NCBI GenBank assembly: GCA_025594325.1
Contig: JANHCV010000013.1
Coordinates: 372,001-436,000 of the forward strand
Direction: 5' to 3'
DNA: 64,000 nt
Source: Blastocladiella emersonii ATCC 22665
Lineage: Eukaryota; Blastocladiomycota; Blastocladiomycetes; Blastocladiales; Blastocladiaceae
Position numbers and translations under genes: made by a program. The notes under the pieces were generated by a model that saw only the letters and a list, made by a program, of their open reading frames with translations, ran no database searches and was not told the DNA's origin. Shown piece after piece: positions 1 to 10,952 of this stretch (the first letter of the stretch is position 1; every line of letters begins with the position of its first letter).

Positions 1-629
1 AGGGCAGGTGCACGGGACCGCACCGCACACGCGCATCGCTCATGCGGAAAGGAAAAACGTGCGACCACCGCATACCCTGTACACCGCACAGTACGTCGGG
101 CGCGTCGGCCTTCTCCACTGGGCGCTGATGCGGAGCCGTATAGCCGAGCCTACTCTAAATTGTTCTTGACCACTTGCGAGCCGGGCCACGACCGGCGCTT
201 GGTTTGTCGCCGTGTCTCCTGGGCTAGCGAGTCCGAACTCCAAAGCGTGATGTAGGCCGCCTACACGTGAACCGGCACCGATTGCGGACTGATGCGCTGA
301 TCAGGTCGCGCCTGGCGTACATACTCAAAGGGCTGCGTTTCGCGGCGCTTGGCTTCGTCGCGCGAGCACGCACGACCAGGGATCCCAACGTCAAACGAAG
401 CTCTGCACGCACCTGTAACGGAGACGCCGCAAGTAATATGCTCCTTGTGACGCATACTCCACCCGGTTTGGCTGAAAACCTTGCCTTGCTCCTCCGCGTT
501 GGCTATCCTCAGTGACCGCACGTGATGCGGCGGCGGCGCTTGTTCGACGTCGCCGCCGTTCCGACGCGAGCGTCAGGCTCCTCTGCACTCCTCCCCCCGT
601 GCCCCTGAGCTTGAACCACAGTCTATGCA
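1..629. other. Non-coding start of window
   Basis: No open frame here has recognisable protein composition or splice signals that join it to a neighbour. It probably contains the 5' flank of the TSEN34 gene, which starts at 630. Confidence 0.4.
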
Positions 630-1824
630 ATGAAGCCTTCTACGATGGAACAGCCGCCCGCAACCTTGAACCCGGCACCGGCGATTCGCGTCGTGCCCGC
701 CCGCGCTCCGCCGTACCGGGCCGCGGCCGACCTCGGCGGGCTGGTGTGGGATCCGCGAGGTACTTGCAGCCTTTCGTCTGCGTGGCTTCGTCTCCGCTCT
801 TCGAGTATACATGAGCACGGATCGCGCCATGCACCATCATCCTGCTTCTTACCCCCGCACCGACTCCCTCTCCCCCGACCGTGCCCCCATCACACGAGGA
901 ACTGCGCCTCGGTGTTTGGACGGCTCTGCCGTTGACATCAGCCCACGCGCCCGCTGCATCACATCGCCGAGGATGCGCGGCTGACCCCTAAACCTCGATT
1001 CGGCGCGGCGGCGGACACACACAACCCTCCCTCACCCACTCCCGCCTCGTCCTCCGAACCGCCACCAACCCCCACCAGCCGTCCTGACCCTCCGCAGCAC
1101 ATGGCGCGTCCCGGGCACCCTGATCGGGACGGTCCGGCGCGACCGCGGCAAGGCCGGGAAAGGCGCCGCGGCCGCCGCTGGCGAGATGGGCGACGGCATG
1201 CTCCCGGACGGCGGGCTCCCGCTGTACCTCGGACCGGCGGAGGTCGTGTACCTGCTCAGTCAAGGTGCGTGTTCTTCGCTCTCAGCGTCGCGTGATGTAC
1301 TGACTCGTTTGGCGGTGTAGGCGCGATCACGCTCGCGTGGCACGACGGCACGACCGAGATCTCCTCGCCCGCCTCTCTCCTCGCCGCGCTCGCGCTCCCC
1401 CAAAACTCGCGCAACTTCTTCGCACCCTCGTTCCGCGCCGAAGTCGCAGTCCTCTCGTCGCTGCACGGCGAACCCTTGCGGGAGATGTACACGGCGCACC
1501 CGGGCGGGTACGGGTGTACGATGCTCGCGTACCAAGGTCCGTCCATGCTCCCCGCGCGCCCTCGCACCAAACACCCCGACTCACGCCGAACGTGTAGACG
1601 ACCCCATGACGTGCCACGCGGCCGCGACGGTGCACGCGGTGGCGGAACCGAGCGTCGACCTGCGCGAGTGGGTGGCGGCAGCGCGGGTCGGGTCGGCGAC
1701 GCAGAAGCGGGTCGTGTACGGTGCTCCCGCTGGCGGCGATGGCGAGGTGGGAGACTGTGAGTGGTTGGGGGCGATTGGGAAGAACAAGGCGAGGATGTGG
1801 ACGGCAGCGTGGACGGGGTGGTAG
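630..1824 (+). CDS. TSEN34: tRNA-splicing endonuclease subunit Sen34-like, four exons
   Basis: Exons 630-759, 1079-1264, 1321-1536 and 1598-1824 join in frame to 252 residues. An in-frame ATG at 645 is the alternative start. The joined N-terminal half reads LVWDPRAVLTLRSTWRVPGT followed by LIGTV and GLPLYLGPAEVVYLLSQGA, which matches the Sen34 pattern (an RxxxxxxGTLxGT core, then GLPLxLxPEExxLL). The C-terminal nuclease fold shows the expected order GGYG, then LAYQGDDP, then CHA, then LVAxGRxGTxxxK-like (WVAAARVGSATQKRV). The three residues of the Sen34 catalytic triad appear to be kept: Tyr at 1530, His at 1615, Lys at 1705. Sen34 is one of the two catalytic subunits of the heterotetramer that excises introns from pre-tRNA, cutting at the 3' site. 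All splice junctions are GT-AG. At 252 residues it is compact, with a short linker between the N-terminal domain and the nuclease domain. Confidence 0.85.
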
Positions 1825-2136
1825 GGTAATACATTACGCGGTGGTTCGTCAGCTGATAGTGGGGGGGGGGCGACTGAGAGAGGCGCGACGCTGCCTTGGG
1901 GTGCTGTTGGCGACGCGAGGGTCTCAGCTCTCCGCCACGTAGACGTTGACCTCTATATGAGCATGGACCATGAATCTTACTCCTCGGTGACCTGATGCAA
2001 CTTGTTTATGAGCGACTATCAGAGAGTTTGACGCAGCGGAGTGAAGCATTGCGCGACGATTCGTGGTCGGCCCAAGAGACTGCGTCGCACTTGAGCGCGA
2101 GGCGCGCAACGTCATCGCGGGACCCGATCGGGTCAG

Positions 2137-2740
2137 CTACACAACCACGAACAGGTCGCGCTCCCACAGGTACGCCATGAGTGTGGCCGACACTGCGCAG
2201 GGGAAAGGGTGGAGCAACCAGTCCCAGTACTCGCTGTTGAGCAGCGTGTTCGCGGCGCCCCCGTGCGCCTGCGCCGCGGGCCTGTCGTAGTTGGGCACGA
2301 AGTGGATAATGACGGCGTAGTGGCGACCGAATCCCATACCCGGATCCGCTGGATGCAGGGTGAGCGCCTGCACGGGAATGTCCTTGTGCATCATGGTGCT
2401 GCCCGGCGCGTCGTTCTGGATGCGGAGCTGCTTGGCGATGGCCACGTCGTGCACTCTGCAGTTGTTTGCGGAGTTCAGCGCGGTGGCCAGCTTCCCAACG
2501 CGGTACTTCTTGTCCGACGTGAGATACTACCGCACGCGCGAAAGCAGAGGTTAGCGACCAAATGATTTGGGCGTGAGCTCAGCAAACAGCGTACCATGAC
2601 CCAGTCCGCGTGCGGCTTGCCGCGGGTCGGGAACTGACACTTGCTCGTGAGCTGCTCGTTGCGGAAGCCACCGAGTTCCACGGGAGGCGCGGCTGGGCAG
2701 CGATGACGACTGGACTTGAATGGCGCGACGAGGAGCACGC
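2137..2740 (-). CDS. Unknown gene, two 3' exons, 5' end cut by a repeat
   Basis: Two minus-strand exons join cleanly in phase 0: one from about 2740 down to 2595, and one from 2526 to a TAG stop at 2137. The intron has a GTACGC donor and a GGTAG acceptor. The last exon contains KKYRVGKLATALNSANNCRV, then a HPADPGMGFGRHYAVIIHF segment, and looks like ordinary globular protein. I do not recognise the family. The upstream end runs straight into the GTAAAC-rich array (2755-3085) and no ATG is visible before it, so the gene is probably truncated or interrupted by that insertion. Confidence 0.5.
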
Positions 2741-2754
2741 ACAGTGAAAAAGGG

Positions 2755-3085
2755 GCCCCGGTAAACAGCCAGGTAAACAGGTGATGAACAGGGTTTCCAG
2801 GCTGTAAACAGCCCTGTTTACATCGGCCAAATAAACAGCAGTTTAACGGGCTGTTTACCGCGGTTTACCACCTGTTTACCGGGGAGAGGTTAGGTTGAGA
2901 ATTCGGGCCTCAAATCAGCACTAAGCCCTGTCGAATTCAGCACCTAACTCGGCGGGTAAACCAGCTTTCCCTGGGCGGTAAACTGAGTTTACCGGCCGGT
3001 AAACAGGCTTTACAAAGGGCGGTAAAGCTGGTTTACCGACGGGAAACTCGGTTTACAGGTGGCGGAAACGCTGTTTACCGGGCGG
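2755..3085. repeat. GTAAAC/GTTTAC-rich foldback array (MITE-like)
   Basis: About 330 bp packed with GGTAAAC, TGTTTACC and close variants in both orientations, flanking a centre near 2920. There GTTAGGT...GAATTCGGG is mirrored by GAATTCAG...ACCTAAC. This is the symmetry of a small foldback element or of two fused element ends. A related but shorter array lies at 58700-58800. It abuts the 5' end of the unknown gene at 2137-2740. Confidence 0.7.
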
Positions 3086-3088
3086 AAT

Positions 3089-3529
3089 TTAGAGCAATAA
3101 AAAAACCGAACCAGGGCCGGTTTTCGGCCCCGATCCTGTTCGGTTCTCACAGCACGCGCCGCTCGCGACCTGGCGCCCGTCCGGGTCGTAGGTGCAGAGC
3201 AGGCGGCGCACACGGTCGGGCGGGATGAGGGAAATGAGGTTGCATTGGTGGCAGCGAGGGTGAGGGGAGGAGGCGCGGCAGAGCGCCAAGGCAACGACGG
3301 GACGGTGGTGGCGATGAGCGAGTGCTACGGGCGACGGTGACCCGTCAGTGCATGGTCGCGGTCGCTGGATGGAAGGGGACGCGTACCACAAGCGCGGAAC
3401 GGGCTTGATGCGCGGTGCGGCGCCCAGACACGCACTCATTGCGGTCGAGTGAGTCGCGTTGCGCGCCGAGGCGCGCGAGCAGACGGCGTACCGTGTTGCC
3501 GCGTGGCGAGGCGGCGGGACCCGCGGCAC
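3089..3529 (-). CDS. Possible Cys-rich exon, unknown
   Basis: The 3' half of this minus-strand frame reads RCHQCNLISLIPPDRVRRLL, then CTYDPDGRQVASGACC, with two CxxC-like pairs resembling a zinc-binding knuckle. The 5' half is Arg/Ala/Pro-rich and may be non-coding. It could be an upstream exon of the gene at 2137-2740, separated from it by the GTAAAC array, but no joining splice pair is obvious. Weak support. Confidence 0.25.
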   Translation of the reverse strand: MPRVPPPRHAATRYAVCSRASARNATHSTAMSACLGAAPRIKPVPRLWYASPSIQRPRPCTDGSPSPVALAHRHHRPVVALALCRASSPHPRCHQCNLISLIPPDRVRRLLCTYDPDGRQVASGACCENRTGSGPKTGPGSVFLLL

Positions 3530-3554
3530 GGCGGGTGCGGGGCGCTCGAGGTGC

Positions 3555-4534
3555 TATACGACAAGAGGCGAGTCGGAGACGCGCTGGCCGCGGGACCGAG
3601 CCGAGCGAGCGTACCCGCGACACGCGGACTCGAGCCGTGTGGCGGCTGCAGACGGGCGGCTCGAACCAGACCACCACCGCTCTCTACAGTCGGGCGCGGT
3701 GAGACCGAGGCTCGCGGAACTGACGCGCAGCCAGCAACGTACAGTGTGGCGCGCGGCCAGGTCGATGATCGGGTACTCGTGAGTCAAAGGGCTTGAGACC
3801 ACGGACTCGGACGCGCGCGCGGCCAGCTACACGAGCGCCGCTCCGTCGTTAGTCCCATTGGTTCATGCGCGCGCGGCTGTCGACGCGGCGGGTGCGTCTC
3901 CTCGCGCTGCGCCGTGCCCTGTCGCCGCAAGGCAGAGTCCAGGCGGGGCCAGCTCACAACAGCGCGTCGCGCGCACGTGAGACATGCGCACGCACGGCGG
4001 CGACATGATGGCGGCAAGACAGCACCCACGGCGCGATGACGGCAGGACAGCTCGCGCGGTACAGCGCGGTGGCGAGCGTGGCCGGCGGCAGCGTGCCGGG
4101 CTCTCGCCGTAACGTTCGTTGCGACTGGAGCCAAGCGCGGCGACGGCGAGCGCGGCGCAGCGAGGAGGCAGCGAGGCGCGCGGGGCGTACCCAGTGGCGG
4201 TGGACGACGAGGCTGCAGCGCGGCGATGATTAGCGTGATTCGTGGTGGGGCGGATGCATTGACAGAGCGTGGGCGGGGAGCAGCCGCCGCGCGGCGGCAA
4301 GTCCTGAGACCGCCGGCCGACGCGCGCCGAGTCACCAGCCCAGCCACGTCACGTGCCAATGACCCCCACGTGTTTTCTCGACGCGTCTCACAGCTCGTCT
4401 CACGGTCCGCCAAGCTGCAACTCCCCGACGGCGAGGTTGAGCTCGATAGAGCGTGACAAAGGAATCGATATTTACAACAGCGGCGCGGGGAACGAGGAGA
4501 ACGAAATCACGGCAAGGTCAGCCCCGCGGCCTGG
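3555..4534 (+). repeat. Left arm of a ~0.98-kb inverted repeat
   Basis: The reverse complement of this segment occurs at 60423-61394. From about 3740 to 4534 the arms look essentially identical, with one mismatch seen near 4516. From about 3740 outward to 3555 they remain recognisably homologous but carry many substitutions and small indels. The inner edge is sharp: after CGCGGCCTGG the arms diverge completely. Frames that are open within the arm are GC-rich and repeat-like; none looks like a gene. Confidence 0.9.
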
Positions 4535-4584
4535 GCCCGCTCAGACGCCTGTCGTAAATATGCAATACATGGATTGAAATCGAT

Positions 4585-6000
4585 TTATTGACACGTTGCT
4601 GGGAGAGAGAGAACACGCGAGCACTTGGGCTTTGGCGGAGGAGAGCGGCCGCGACGCGTCGCCGGCAGCGGGGTGAGGTGGAAATCAAGCCCACGTGAGC
4701 GCGAGATCAGCTGCGAGGTGGGCCCACCCGGCGCATTTTGGCTGCAAACGACAATAAGGACGTCCTCCCCGCGTCGCACACGAGAAACGATCATGTACAG
4801 GAAGCGCGAAGGGAGCGATCCGTGTGTCATTTTGGCCAGGTCAACAATGACCTTGTCCAAGGTCATGCTTTGGGCCTTGTGCGGTGTCAACGCATACATG
4901 AGCTTGAGCGGGAACTGGGCTCAATGGATTGTCCTTGAGATTCTAAACTCCTTCTCCTTGAAGTGGAAAGACGTGATCGCGCAGCGCAGCGGGAAGCAAC
5001 CGTTGGGGAGGCGCAGGAGCATGGGCACGCTAAACCGTCAAAGCGGGTGTGTGGTTGACAAGGGTCGGCCAGTGGGCGGTGACGGAAGCGCTGCGTTGTG
5101 GTCGCGGGACAAGACGCTCCACGCAAAAGATTGGGGTCGAGCTGCTTCGCTGGTCGCAGGGTGCAAGCCGTTGAGGGCTAATACAAGATGTGTCGCGGTC
5201 GTTTTGTGAGCCAGAGGCGAATCCATCAAGGACGGAAGGACGGCGATACTAATGTTGGGTCCAAGCACGCGTTTGAGCTCGGCCAACAACTTCCACTCGG
5301 CGAATTCTGGCATGGAGGACATGCTGAGCTCGACAGGTGTGGCGGAGACAAGAAATGTGGCGGCGGCGAGAAGGGAGAGGTGCCACGGTCCTGGTTTGGT
5401 ATGTGAGCGTGATTGCGAGCCTGAAGCAAGCAGTGAAACTGTAACTTGTGGTGACCCTTCGGGTGCGCCTCGATTACGGCGATGCCGAGAATTGCAACGT
5501 GCAACGCCAAGAATCGAGTCATACGCCTTGATTGCGCGGTATATGGTCGAAATGAGAACAGGACGCGGGAGTACGCAGCGTCCTTGGCAGCAACGCGGTC
5601 AAGCATCGCCATGATGCGATTGGTGAAAGCAAAGTCCAGCCTCATTACCCTCGTAGCGTGCTCGGACGGTCGACGCTAAGAGGCGCGCGGGCGAGGATGA
5701 GCTGTAGCATCAGGTTGACGGCGGTGGCTGGCGTCGCGCCGCCAAGGGCGCCCGCGGCTGACGAGAGTCAAAGGTGTTGGCAAGTTGGCGGTAAATATTG
5801 GGGACGGCAGGTGCGAAGGTAAGGCTGAACCGGTGGGTTGGCAGCAAGCTCGGCGACAAGGCGGGAAAGCTCGCTGGGCTCAGCCGTGGCGGGTCTGCCG
5901 TTCGTCGGTTTGCCAATGAAATATGAGAAAGAAGCACGGAGCGTTCCGCACGGGTTGAACCGATGGCATGAGTGCTCATTTCAAGGTGTAGTTCTGTTGG
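4585..6000 (-). pseudogene. Decayed PIF1-like helicase (mobile-element relic)
   Basis: The 3' part reads QFPLKLMYALTPHKAQSMTL, then DKVIVDLAKM, then LYMIVSRVRRGEDVLIVV. This is the C-terminal core of PIF1-family helicases (family pattern QFPLxxAxAxTIHKSQGxTLDKVxxDL, then YVALSRVR). The normally conserved HKSQG is HKAQS. An in-frame TGA falls just before this block, after FRISRTIH, and the upstream segments (about 5640-5900, including MRLDFAFTNRIMAMLDRVAA) lie in different frames. The gene is therefore a relic. It sits directly inside the left arm of the large inverted repeat, and could be the remains of that element's own helicase or of a Helitron-type insertion. The identity of the region upstream of about 5050 is not clear. 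Confidence 0.7.
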
Positions 6001-6833
6001 CGCGATGAGGTGGAAAGACGGCCCCTCGAGAAATAACCGGTCCCGCCGCCGCTAAACTTTAAGTCCCACCGTTCGGGACAAGAACGGCACTGGTTGGCTC
6101 CCTTGACCAGGACGAATTTATTGCATGTAGTTTCATAGGGTGAATTTCATTGCGATTTGAGCAGTAGGGTGACAATGTTCGGCCGGGCTGGACTTGCGAT
6201 TCGGCTGGGCTCATTCCCGCATCAGCGTGACTGCCTGCCACTCCCATCGCGACGCGTTTCGACGCGTTTTGATCTCCCTGTCACACCTGAATCATCGGCT
6301 TCCTCGATTTTCTCTCACCTAAGGAATATCGGGTACGAAACTCCGTGGGCGAGGCCAAAAGAGACCCCGCACAAGCCGCTGCGGTCAGGACTGCGTCATA
6401 TCGCTTGTCAAGAATTGGAATCGCAGCGATTCGCGATGCATACGTTGGCCGATGCGCGCACGCGCGTACCGGTGGAGAAAGGCCTGGTTCCGCGATGGTT
6501 GCAGTGAACGGGGAGCGTCAGGTCCAGACTGCCGAGCAGGCCGTTGACGTTCGGGCGCTCAATTTTGAGCCCGCGTGGTAGCCGACCTCGCCAAACTGGT
6601 CTAGGGCAAGTGGTCCGGTCTTCCGAGTCGCGGTCGGTGCCTAATGCTGGTCATTTCTCCGCCACCAGTATCTCACAAATACGCTCTGATGCTTCGTTTG
6701 GTGCGCCTGTTCAAAGTCACTGATCCACCTCACTCACGCCGCAACCGGAGTTTTGATGGAAACTTCTTGTAGACACGAAAGCCAACTGAAAACAACAACA
6801 CGCGCAAGTACCCACATTCAAACACGACGCCAT
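6001..6833. other. Intergenic, nothing supported
   Basis: Base composition is nearer neutral than in the flanks and stops occur in all frames. No splice-linked exon or repeat was recognised. Confidence 0.4.
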
Positions 6834-9800
6834 CTAGTGGTCGGGGATCAAGTACGCCTCGAGCTCCTTGGTCGCCGCCGCGATCCCGTCCGCGTCGCTC
6901 ATGAGCTTGCTGAGCGCGATCCGCGCCTCGAGCTCGCGGCGCCCGTTCGCGCGCGACCGCCCAAGCGACAGCCGCTGCCGGGCGAGGTTGATACTCTTCT
7001 GGACACCAGCCAACCCGTGCAGCGAGTAGAGCGCGAGCCGCGTGATCGAGCGCTTGTGGTTCGGGCAGTGGTCGAGCGCGACCTTGTAGTCGGCGAGCGC
7101 GCGCTTGCGGAACATGTCGGCGTCGGCAACGCGCAGGTTGAACTCGCGCTCGGCCTCAGACATCTCCTTCCTCTTGGCCCCGTCCCGCACAAGCTTGGCG
7201 CGCTCGAGGATGAGCTCGGCCCGCGCAAAGTGCACGTCAGCGCGCCCGCCGTGGACGCGCGCGAGTTGCTGCGGGTCAAACAGGACCGCGCGGCCCGGAT
7301 GCGTCGTGTCCGCGTACGCGCGCTCGTACAGGCGGAGCGCCTCGTCGAGCTGCTTCTCGCGGAGCGCGAGCTGCTCCTGGACGGTAAGCTTGGGCTTGCC
7401 CTTGACGGCCTTGGCCGCCGCCACGGCGTCGGGCCACCCGCGCGATTCCTTGCCAAGCTGGAAGAACAGCAGGTCGCCGAGCCCCGCGCACGCGTAGTCG
7501 CAGCCCTGCTCTGCCGCCATCGCGTACAGGTGCCACGCAATGTCCCACGACTCGGACTCGGCGAGGTCGACCGCGGGCACCCGCGCGACCGCGCCGTAGT
7601 AGTACAAGTCGGCCGCCGCGACGAGCGCCATGGGCACGCTGCCCGACGCACCCGCACGAAGCAGTTTGAGGACGACTTCGCGGACGTCATAGTCGGGCTG
7701 ATCGAACGGCGTGCGCGAGATCTGGATCGGGCGTAGCGCCGAGTGGTAGAGAAAGGTCGCCTGATCGTGTGAGAGAAACCCGGACTGCTCGCCGACGGCG
7801 CGCTTGAACGTTTCAAGCTGCGTCGCGTCGATGATGGTCGCCGAGTGCGTCGTCACGTCCGTAATCATGTCAAGCTCCTGGCCCGAAAGATCGCTGGCCG
7901 CCGCACCGACCGTGGTCCGCAGTTTGCCAAGCACGAGCTCAAGGACGTTGACGGTATTCGCAATCGAAAGCGCATCGTCGCCGTCACCGGTCGGAACAAG
8001 CGACGCCTTCTCGATCGACTCAACAAGCACACGCAGCGGGTGAATGGGTGTATCGTTGGTCGGATCATCATCCAAGTCGCGCTCAGAGATTTCGTCCGTG
8101 ACGACGTGGTCGCGGATAAGCTTAGCCAGCGCGAGCATGTCGGCCTGCATCTTCTCGAGGAGCGGAAGCGGCTGAGAGTCACCATCGAGGCCCGCAATCG
8201 GAAGCTTGGCCTGCGCGTACCCGAGCCCTGGGTTGCGAGTAAACACGACGCGGTCCGCCGCGAGTCCAACGGGAAGCAGCTCGGACTGCATCAGGTACAG
8301 GGCGCCATGGAGCTCGGCCAAGCCGTTGGAAAGATCAAACAGCGCCTGGACTCGATCAACAAGCGGCAGATCATCAAGTCGAAGGTCGGGCAGAACGCGC
8401 TCAGCGACGATGCCCCAGCTGCCGCCAGTTGCGCCAGAAGGCGGAAGGACGCCGTACACGCGGCGCGAGTGCGAGAAAGTCACGGATGGCATTGAAGCGA
8501 TGGTAAGCGTCGAGAGGACGGCCTCGGCGCGGTCAGCGGGGCACTCGAGCAGCTCCACGTCCTCGGCGCCAAAAAGCAAAGCATGACCCCACGGAGAGCG
8601 ACCGGAGCCGTTCGCCAGCTCAACGTCGGACCAGTCAAAAAAAACCTGGCTGAAGAGTCCCTCGGTGTGTTCCGCGGCGGCCGTGTCAATCAGCTCAAGC
8701 ACGCGCTTCTGGTTCGACATGGCCGCGACCGCGTCAGCGCTCGCCGCAGCAAGCGCCTTCGGACCAAACTTGAGCCCCTTGACAGCATCCTCGGACAAAA
8801 CACCAAGCCCGAGCTTCTTGGCCGCGGCAAGCAGGGAAGCTTGGGCATTGGCCAAGGCGGCCGGGAACGAAGTGCTAAACTTGATCGCGACCTCAGAAAG
8901 CGCATCGGCCTCGCCCTCCTCGCTCCAATCGTTGCCGCGCGCCATCGCCAGCGCCTCGCTCACAGCCTTGGCGGGCAAGTCAAGCGCGTCGAGAAATTTT
9001 TGAAAGCGCGCCGGCGGCTTCCCTGCGGCCGCCCAGCCAAACTTCGGCGCGATCACGCGCGCGTAATCGAGCGTGGTCTCGCCGCGTGGGCCCGTGAGTC
9101 CAAGGTGCTCGAGAAGGCGGGACACGGTGGTCTCGGCGAGCTCGATGGCCTTGTCCGCGGCGCTGCGGCCAATCGTAAGGTCGGAAGCAAGGCGGCGCAG
9201 CGTCGCGCACTTGGTCTCGGCGAACACGACCCAGCCGGCGTACTTCCACACGAGCCAGTCGGGAAGCAAAAGCGTCGCTGGATCAAGGTTGGCATCAAAG
9301 TCGGCCTGCGGGCCGTTGGTCGGGCGCGAGGGAAGCGGGAAAGCCTTGTCTAGCCGAAGCACCGAAACGCGAGCTGACCGGCTGCTGCCCGCCATGCGCG
9401 AGACGCACTCGAGGTCGTCCATCGACACGGCGTCGCTGTGGTGGGAAATGAACCGCTCGATGGCCAAGCAGGCAGCGGTCCGCGCCTCGGCGTTGCTGGC
9501 AAAGAATTCGGCATAAAGCTGGTCAATCGCGCCTGGCAACGAGGCCTCGAACATTTCCAAGTCGAGCAAGTGCGACGCGCCCTGCGGCACAATGTGCTTC
9601 CAGAGCGCCGCGATCTGCGGGTTGGCAATGTCCTTGAGGAACGGCGACACGATTTGAAGCTCCTTGACGGCCGCCTGGATTTCAAGGATGAGCTGAAGCT
9701 GCTGTTTCTGCGACGCCTGGTGCTGCTCGAGAAGTGCCAAAGCACGCGCGGTCTTGTCGGCCTGGCGCTCGAGCGCGTTGAAGTTAGGAGCTGCGACCTT

Positions 9801-10608
9801 CGACGCCTCGCTCGTCTCGCGAGTGACACGGCGCTGGATCGCAATCGAGGCGACCGACGTGTGCGCGTGCAAGTCCTGCAGCATCTCGTCAACGCACTGG
9901 TCCAGGTCCTTGAGGTCGCGCTGGAAGCTGTCGGCAAACCACGCGCGCTTGAAGCCGCCCGTGTCGGCGAAAGCGTCCAAGTCGGCGGTCACCTTCTGCA
10001 TCAGCGACGTCGAGTGCTCGAGTCGCTCAAAGAAGAGGTTGAGGTGGTGCTGCGAAAGCGCGTTGCCCGCGGCGCCCGAAATCCGGTCGTGCAAGTCCTG
10101 CACGATGTTGATGATCGACTGCAGCTTGCTGTACACGACCTGCGTCGTCATGAGGTTCCCAAGCGAGGTCTGCCGGACGCGCTCGAAACTACGCATCGTG
10201 CCCGAGTCCCGAAAGTCAGTTACGTGGCGGTCAAGGCGGCTCCGCTCGTCGTACGTACGCAGTCAAACAATTCCAGATCGGACCCGTGGCCTTGAGCGGC
10301 TTGATAAAGGGCACCATGGCGACCTGGACGGCCGGGTGGGAGAACACATCAAAGACGCGAACCGCGTCGCAGCGGCGCTTGAGGGCGGCCTTGCGCAGCC
10401 GGACCTCGTCGCCGTTGAGGTCCGACTTGAGCGAGGTCAGGCGCGTCGCCATGTCTGGTTCGCACCCGGCCTGCTCAGCCGCACCACCGTGAGCGACGAG
10501 TGCATGCTCGCCGTCGCCGTCGCTGTCGCTGTCGCTGTCCTGGTGGCGGCGCACGGGGGCTGTCGGCGCCGGGCGGTGGACCACGGCGTCGGGGGACTGC
10601 AACATCAT
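6834..10608 (-). CDS. MLKL/HeLo-like, pseudokinase and Sel1-repeat protein
   Basis: Two exons (10608-10259 and 10188-6834; 70-nt GTACGT...GTAG intron) give about 1,234 residues. The ATG at 10608 is tentative; another in-frame ATG lies at 10704. After an acidic Ser-Asp stretch, residues ~85-250 are long amphipathic helices with the pattern HPAVQVAMVPFIKPL...KATGPIWNCLTAFERV...LQSIINIVQDLHDRIS, like the MLKL N-terminal/HeLo-type four-helix bundle found in fungal signalling and cell-death proteins. Residues ~650-790 look like a kinase fold that has lost catalysis: the helix DRVQALFDLSNGLAELHGAL is followed by a loop without HRD and then VVFT. The C-terminus (~880-1150) carries Sel1/TPR-like repeats such as WHLYAMAAEQGCDYACAGLG and ALADYKVALDHCPNHKRSI. 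A role in signalling or regulated cell death is inferred from architecture only. Its upstream neighbour encodes a second pseudokinase-like protein. Confidence 0.65.
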
Positions 10609-10952
10609 CGTGGTTCTGCAGAGGATCGTCGGGGGGAGCGCGGGCGGGGAGCTCGGTCCTCGCGAGTCGGTGCTGCATGGTCCGAGCTGGTTCGAGCTCT
10701 GCACACCGCACGGTTGACGCGGTGCCGCTCGCCCTGCACCGCGCTCGCTGGCCGCGGTGCACTCGGCGTTCGCCTCAAGTCACCGCGCCTCGGGCGGGCG
10801 CTTCGGTGCTGACCGACGACGACAAGGCAGACCTGTGTGTCAGCAGTTCGACTGCAGAGGCACTAGCAGCAGTATCCTGAGAGAAGCTGTGTACCCAGTA
10901 CTAACGAATTCTTACACAAATGCGATTCAGAAACACATCATCATCCGGCACA

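Noticed and set aside
1861-1870. Poly-G run as G-quadruplex or telomere signal
   Set aside because: A single homopolymer run without the repeated G-tracts needed for either; likewise the ten-G run near 52750.
3784-4413. 209-codon open frame identical at both inverted arms
   Set aside because: Arg/Ala/Pro/Ser-rich with no motif; identity follows from the repeat itself, and several other frames in the arm are equally open.
6753-7736. 327-codon plus-strand frame
   Set aside because: Antisense shadow of the MLKL-like/Sel1 gene; Arg/Val/Leu-rich composition typical of the complementary strand.
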